Shown here piece after piece: positions 7,133 to 10,833 of a stretch of 10,833 nt of DNA (position 1 is its first letter; each line of letters opens with the position of its first letter). Position numbers and translations under genes: made by a program. The stretch is from Comamonadaceae bacterium (lineage in GTDB: Bacteria; Pseudomonadota; Gammaproteobacteria; Burkholderiales; Burkholderiaceae), in assembly GCA_947374535.1 (NCBI GenBank), contig CANCCJ010000089.1, forward strand, positions 1 to 10,833. Reading direction: 5' to 3'. The notes under the pieces are model-generated. The model was given only the letters and a program-made list of their open reading frames with translations, was not told the origin of the DNA and did not search any database.

Positions 7133-8776
7133 TTAGCCGATGTTGGGAAGCACGTAGTCTTTGAGCTGCTCGCGCAATTTGGTTTTGAGCATCTTGCCGG
7201 TCGCGCCCAGCGGGATGGCGTCCACAAACACCACGTCGTCTGGGATTTGCCACTTGGCGGTTTTGCCTTCGTAGAAGGCCAATAGTTCTTCACGGCTCAC
7301 CTGTGCACCTGGCTTTTTCAGCACAGCCACGATGGGACGTTCATCCCACTTAGGATGTGCCACGCCAATGCATGCGGCCATGGCCACCGCGGGGTGTGCG
7401 ACGGCGATGTTTTCAATGTCGATGGAGCTGATCCACTCGCCGCCCGACTTGATGACGTCTTTGCTGCGGTCTGTGATTTGCATGAAGCCATCGGCGTCGA
7501 TGGTGGCCACGTCACCCGTGGGGAACCAACTGACGCCCTCTTTGTCTTTCACCAGCGGGCTGCCTTCGCCTTTGTAGTAATTGGCCACCACCCAAGGACC
7601 TTTGACCAGCAAGTCGCCATAGGCTTTGCCGTCGTGGGGCTGCTCGTCGCCCGCGTCGTTGACGATCTTCATGTCTACGCCGTAGATGGCGCGGCCTTGC
7701 TTCAACAGCAACTTCATTTGCTCGTCTTTGGGCAGTGTGAGGTGCTTATTTTTCAGTGTGCACAAAGTGCCTAAGGGGCTGAGTTCGGTCATGCCCCATG
7801 CGTGCAGCACCTCCACGCCGTAGTCGTCGCGAAAGGCATCGATCATGGCGGGTGGGCAAGCCGAGCCACCTATGACGGTGCGCTTCAAAGTAGAGAACTT
7901 CAAGCCATTGGGCTTCATGTACGTGAGTAGCATTTGCCACACGGTGGGCACACCGGCGGCGTAGGTGACACCTTCGTTCTCAATCATTTCGTAGACCGAC
8001 TTGCCGTCCATGCCGGGACCTGGAAACACCAGCTTGGCGCCGGTGAGCGCTGCGCTGTAAGGAATGCCCCATGCGTTGACGTGAAACATGGGCACCACCG
8101 GCAAAATGGCATCGCGGGCCGAGATGCACATCACATCCGGCAAGGCCGCTGCATAGGCGTGCAAGGTAGTGGAGCGATGGCTATACAAGGCCGCTTTGGG
8201 ATGCCCCGTCGTGCCGCTGGTGTAGCACATGCTCGAAGCCGTGTTTTCGTCAAACACGGGCCATGGGTAGCGGGTGCTTTGATGGCCCATCCACGCTTCG
8301 TAGCTGATGAGATTGGGGATGCCCGTGTCGGCTGGCAGCTTGTCGGCATCGCACATCGCCACCCAATGTTTGACGGTGCTGCATTTGCTGTGCACGGCTT
8401 GGATGATGGGTAAAAACGTCACGTCAAAACACAACACTTGGTCTTCTGCATGGTTGGCAATCCACGCAATTTGATCTGGGTGCAAGCGCGGGTTGATGGT
8501 GTGCAACACGCGACCACTGCCACTGACGCCAAAGTAGAGCTCTAGGTGTCGGTAACCATTCCAAGCTAAGGTGGCGACACGGTCGCTGAAACCGAGTTTC
8601 ATGCCATCCAATGCATTGGCCACTTGCCTCGAACGGCGCGCCACATCAGACCATGTGTAGCGGTGGATGTCACCTTCCACACGACGCGACACCACTTCGC
8701 CATCGCCGTGGTGTTTGTCTGCAAACTCAATCAGGTTTGAAATGAGCAGCGGTTGGTCTTGCATCAAGCCGAGCAT
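7133..8776 (-). CDS. AlkK-type fatty acyl-CoA synthetase (AMP-forming)
   Basis: This 547-residue ANL-superfamily ligase activates a free fatty acid with ATP and CoA to acyl-CoA via an acyl-AMP. The P-loop-like motif TSGTTGHPK is at 186-194, GMTELSP at 328-334, the A7/A8 region [12 protein letters not shown] with [17 protein letters not shown] at about 420-450, and the catalytic lysine of the A10 motif is Lys528 in GATGKM. The N-terminus ([19 protein letters not shown]) resembles the AlkK/Thermus long-chain synthetase group rather than E. coli FadD. Chain-length preference cannot be read, and medium- to long-chain is likely from the family. It is the first gene of the operon, 18 bp before the hydratase/dehydrogenase gene. 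AGGAG at 8783-8787 lies 6 nt before the ATG. It feeds substrate to the next three gene products. Confidence 0.94.
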   Translation of the reverse strand: MLGLMQDQPLLISNLIEFADKHHGDGEVVSRRVEGDIHRYTWSDVARRSRQVANALDGMKLGFSDRVATLAWNGYRHLELYFGVSGSGRVLHTINPRLHPDQIAWIANHAEDQVLCFDVTFLPIIQAVHSKCSTVKHWVAMCDADKLPADTGIPNLISYEAWMGHQSTRYPWPVFDENTASSMCYTSGTTGHPKAALYSHRSTTLHAYAAALPDVMCISARDAILPVVPMFHVNAWGIPYSAALTGAKLVFPGPGMDGKSVYEMIENEGVTYAAGVPTVWQMLLTYMKPNGLKFSTLKRTVIGGSACPPAMIDAFRDDYGVEVLHAWGMTELSPLGTLCTLKNKHLTLPKDEQMKLLLKQGRAIYGVDMKIVNDAGDEQPHDGKAYGDLLVKGPWVVANYYKGEGSPLVKDKEGVSWFPTGDVATIDADGFMQITDRSKDVIKSGGEWISSIDIENIAVAHPAVAMAACIGVAHPKWDERPIVAVLKKPGAQVSREELLAFYEGKTAKWQIPDDVVFVDAIPLGATGKMLKTKLREQLKDYVLPNIG

Positions 8777-8898
8777 GGTTTTCTCCTAAAGTTTTTTTCG
8801 CACGATCGTGCTTTTTTATCTATTGTGCCAATTCTTTGATGAATTTAAGGAAAGCCCACAAAAAACGAGCCTATGGATAACCCGAGACAATTCACAAC
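8777..8898. promoter_or_regulatory. Divergent promoter region of the fatty-acid operon and selO
   Basis: This 122-bp intergenic stretch must hold the promoters of both the minus-strand fatty-acid operon and the plus-strand selO operon. On the minus side a possible -10 element, TAGATA at 8817-8822, lies 5 bp before the palindrome at 8800-8811, with no good -35 at the right distance. On the plus side I see no convincing promoter pair and only a poor ribosome-binding site in front of selO (no purine-rich core within 5-10 nt of the ATG). Confidence 0.5.
8800..8811. promoter_or_regulatory. Operator-like perfect palindrome GCACGATCGTGC
   Basis: GCACGATCGTGC is a perfect 12-bp palindrome flanked on both sides by T/A tracts. 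It lies 24 bp upstream of the acyl-CoA synthetase start codon and just downstream of a possible -10 element. That is where a repressor would overlap the transcription start. Acyl-CoA-responsive TetR-family repressors commonly control fatty-acid degradation operons in proteobacteria, and a short CG-rich palindrome of this type suits such a protein. Its identity is inference: no regulator gene is in the window and no second copy of the site was seen. Confidence 0.5.
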
Positions 8899-10401
8899 AT
8901 GTTTAACCGCCCTCCTACCCTAGCTGCTGACTTGCCGTGGCTCACTGCGTCTGATGCAAGCTTTGCTTCATTGGGCGTAGCCTTTGCCACTCCCACGGAA
9001 CCAACGCCCCTGCCAGCTGCACACTGGGTAGGTTGCAATGATGTTTTGCGTGCTGAACTGGGCTTGCCACAAGACCTGTGGCAACAGCAAGATGCGTTGA
9101 ATGTGTTGACCGGCAACCTTATTCCCAATGGCTTGGCGACTTACGCCAGCGTTTACAGTGGGCACCAGTTTGGCCAATGGGCGGGTCAGTTGGGTGATGG
9201 CCGCGCTTTGAATTTGGGTTCAATCAACGCACCTGGGGGGTTGCAAGAGTTACAGCTCAAAGGTGCAGGCCCCACGCCCTATTCCCGTCGAGGCGATGGT
9301 CGCGCGGTATTGCGCTCGAGCATTCGCGAATTTTTGGCTAGCGAGGCCATGTACGGTTTGGGCATTGCCACCACGCGTGCTTTCTGTGTCACAGGTTCAC
9401 CTGCTCATGTGCGACGCGAAGAGGTTGAAACCGCCGCTGTGGTGGCGCGCGTGGCACCTAGTTTTGTGCGCTTTGGCCACTTTGAACATTTCTCAGCCAA
9501 TGGGCAAATCGAAGAGCTTCGGTCCTTGGCCGACCATGTGATCGAGGCGCATTTTCCCGCGCTGCAAGACCTGCACGGTGCGGCGCGTTACACCGCCTTG
9601 CTTCGCGAAGTGACCCAGCGCACCGCTGCCTTGATGGCGCAATGGCAAGCCGTGGGCTTTTGCCACGGCGTGATGAACACCGACAACATGAGTGTGTTGG
9701 GCCTCACGCTCGACTACGGCCCATTTCAATATTTGGACGGCTTTGACGCCGACCACATTTGCAACCATTCCGATACACAGGGCCGCTATGCCTATGCGCG
9801 TCAGCCTCAAATCGCTTATTGGAATTTGTTTTGCCTAGGCCAAGCTTTGATGCCTTTGATTGAGGCGCAAGCACCGGCTTTGGCTGCCCTGGAGAGCTAC
9901 AAAGTGAGCTTTCCCGCTGCGATGGACCAACGCATGCGTGACAAACTGGGTCTGAGCGGTGCACACGAGGGCGATCGTCCTTTGGTGGAAGACCTGCTGC
10001 AAGCCATGCAGCAAGACCGTGTGGACTACACCGTGTTTTGGCGACGCTTGAGCGTGGCGGTGCGTGAGTCGGCGCACATGACGCATGCCTTTGAACCTGT
10101 GCGTGATTTATTTCTACATCGCGAGGTGTTTGATGTGTGGTGTGCGCGCTACCTTGATCGCTTGGGCACAGTCAATCGCCAAGTCATGGGCGACGCCATG
10201 CTGCGCACCAATCCCAAATACATCTTGCGCAATCATTTGGGCGAGATGGCCATTCGCCAAGCCAAACAAGGCAACTTCGCCATGGTGCAAGACTTGCTGC
10301 AGGTGCTGCACACGCCTTTTGACGAACACACAAACTACGAAGCTTGGGCTGGCCTTGCGCCAGAATGGGCCTCATCTATAGAAATCAGCTGCTCATCATG
10401 A
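8899..10401 (+). CDS. selO: Protein adenylyltransferase SelO (YdiU family)
   Basis: This 500-residue pseudokinase-fold enzyme transfers AMP from ATP to protein Ser, Thr or Tyr residues. Bacterial SelO has been linked to redox homeostasis and S-glutathionylation. Family motifs are present throughout: [18 protein letters not shown] at 86-103, [19 protein letters not shown] with nucleotide-binding Lys121, Glu144 in [21 protein letters not shown] with presumed catalytic Asp262, and DYGPF with metal-binding Asp272. The C-terminus is ISCSS. Cys498 occupies the place of the selenocysteine found in eukaryotic SelO. The length is typical (E. coli about 480). The ATG at 8899 fits the conserved beginning, although the ribosome-binding site is weak. 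The stop TGA overlaps the msrB start, so translation of the two is probably coupled. Confidence 0.96.
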   Translation: MFNRPPTLAADLPWLTASDASFASLGVAFATPTEPTPLPAAHWVGCNDVLRAELGLPQDLWQQQDALNVLTGNLIPNGLATYASVYSGHQFGQWAGQLGDGRALNLGSINAPGGLQELQLKGAGPTPYSRRGDGRAVLRSSIREFLASEAMYGLGIATTRAFCVTGSPAHVRREEVETAAVVARVAPSFVRFGHFEHFSANGQIEELRSLADHVIEAHFPALQDLHGAARYTALLREVTQRTAALMAQWQAVGFCHGVMNTDNMSVLGLTLDYGPFQYLDGFDADHICNHSDTQGRYAYARQPQIAYWNLFCLGQALMPLIEAQAPALAALESYKVSFPAAMDQRMRDKLGLSGAHEGDRPLVEDLLQAMQQDRVDYTVFWRRLSVAVRESAHMTHAFEPVRDLFLHREVFDVWCARYLDRLGTVNRQVMGDAMLRTNPKYILRNHLGEMAIRQAKQGNFAMVQDLLQVLHTPFDEHTNYEAWAGLAPEWASSIEISCSS

Positions 10402-10805
10402 CAATTCAAAAAACAGAACAAGAATGGCGCGAACTGCTCGCCGCCAAGCACGCAGAACCCGTGGCCTTTGAGGTCACGCGCAAAGCCGCGACCGAGCGCC
10501 CGTTCACGGGCAAGTACGAAGCCCATTGGGAAAACGGCAGCTATCACTGCATGTGCTGCGGCGCAAAGTTGTTTGAATCCGACACCAAGTTTGACGCGGG
10601 TTGCGGCTGGCCAAGTTTTCACACCGCGGCCAGCGAAGAAGCCATCACTGAGCACCGCGACACCAGCCACGGCATGACCCGTGTAGAAACCGTGTGCAGC
10701 GAATGCGGCGCGCATTTGGGCCATGTGTTCAACGACGGCCCCGCGCCCACCGGCTTGCGCTACTGCATGAATTCGGCTTCGTTAGACTTCGTGCCAATCA
10801 AATAA
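10398..10805 (+). CDS. msrB: Peptide-methionine (R)-S-oxide reductase MsrB
   Basis: This 135-residue cytoplasmic enzyme reduces the R epimer of methionine sulfoxide in proteins, repairing oxidative damage. The catalytic cysteine is Cys123 in RYCMNSASL. The zinc site is formed by Cys51 and Cys54 ([11 protein letters not shown]) and Cys100 and Cys103 ([12 protein letters not shown]). Cys69 in GCGWPSF is at the position used as resolving cysteine in many MsrB proteins. The frame is open 18 codons upstream into selO. I chose the ATG at 10398 because it overlaps the selO stop as ATGA and because the preceding residues are not MsrB-like. No ribosome-binding site is seen, consistent with translational coupling. 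It is a stand-alone MsrB of normal length, with no fused MsrA. Confidence 0.97.
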   Translation: MTIQKTEQEWRELLAAKHAEPVAFEVTRKAATERPFTGKYEAHWENGSYHCMCCGAKLFESDTKFDAGCGWPSFHTAASEEAITEHRDTSHGMTRVETVCSECGAHLGHVFNDGPAPTGLRYCMNSASLDFVPIK

Positions 10806-10812
10806 AGCGTTT

Positions 10813-10833
10813 ATGAAATTACTGCTCGACTTC
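10813..10833 (+). CDS. yciB: Start of YciB / septation protein A (inner-membrane protein), partial
   Basis: Only seven codons are in the window, reading MKLLLDF, which is the usual beginning of YciB (septation protein A, also called IspZ), a small multi-pass inner-membrane protein tied to cell-envelope integrity and division. The start lies 7 bp after the msrB stop. No clear ribosome-binding site is present in that gap, so it would depend on coupling to msrB. In my recollection selO-msrB-yciB is a common order in Comamonadaceae, which supports the call. With so little sequence this is provisional. Confidence 0.6.

Noticed and set aside
8800..8817. GC palindrome followed by a T-run on the plus strand, resembling a short intrinsic terminator
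   Set aside because: The stem would be only 4 bp, no plus-strand gene runs into it, and it lies in a divergent promoter region; an operator is the better reading.

Overview
The window looks like chromosomal DNA of a betaproteobacterium, most likely Burkholderiales/Comamonadaceae (a Limnohabitans- or Rhodoferax-like organism is my guess). This is judged from moderate-to-high GC, the style of the proteins and the selO-msrB-yciB gene order. The taxon is inference; no rRNA or tRNA is present to confirm it. Gene density is high, there is no stretch over about 200 bp without a gene, and I see no mobile element, CRISPR array, tRNA or rRNA.

Region 1 (1-3194, minus strand) is the promoter-proximal end of a Tad/Flp tight-adherence pilus locus. 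Read in the direction of transcription it is flp (prepilin), cpaA/tadV (prepilin peptidase), cpaB/rcpC (SAF-domain assembly protein) and cpaC/rcpA (outer-membrane secretin). The secretin runs off the left edge of the window, where the remaining tad genes (ATPases, TadB/TadC and others) would be expected. A GC-rich stem-loop lies between flp and the peptidase gene.

Region 2 (3332-8776, minus strand) is a compact four-gene fatty-acid catabolism operon: an AlkK-type fatty acyl-CoA synthetase, a FadB-like bifunctional enoyl-CoA hydratase/3-hydroxyacyl-CoA dehydrogenase, a thiolase and a PaaI-like hotdog thioesterase. The gaps between genes are only 17-20 bp. Together the genes cover activation, hydration, the second oxidation and thiolysis; the acyl-CoA dehydrogenase step is not encoded here. 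A perfect 16-bp stem terminator closes the operon and separates it from the tad locus. A perfect 12-bp palindrome in the promoter region looks like a repressor operator.

Region 3 (8899-10833, plus strand) is divergent from the fatty-acid operon. It encodes the protein AMPylase SelO, the methionine sulfoxide reductase MsrB (start overlapping the selO stop as ATGA) and the first seven codons of YciB/septation protein A. SelO and MsrB both belong to redox/oxidative-stress biology, and the overlap suggests coupled translation.

I did not find a convincing undescribed system. All ten genes belong to known families. The points worth a second look are regulatory: the operator-like palindrome, the flp-cpaA stem-loop, the strong insulating terminator and the selO/msrB overlap.
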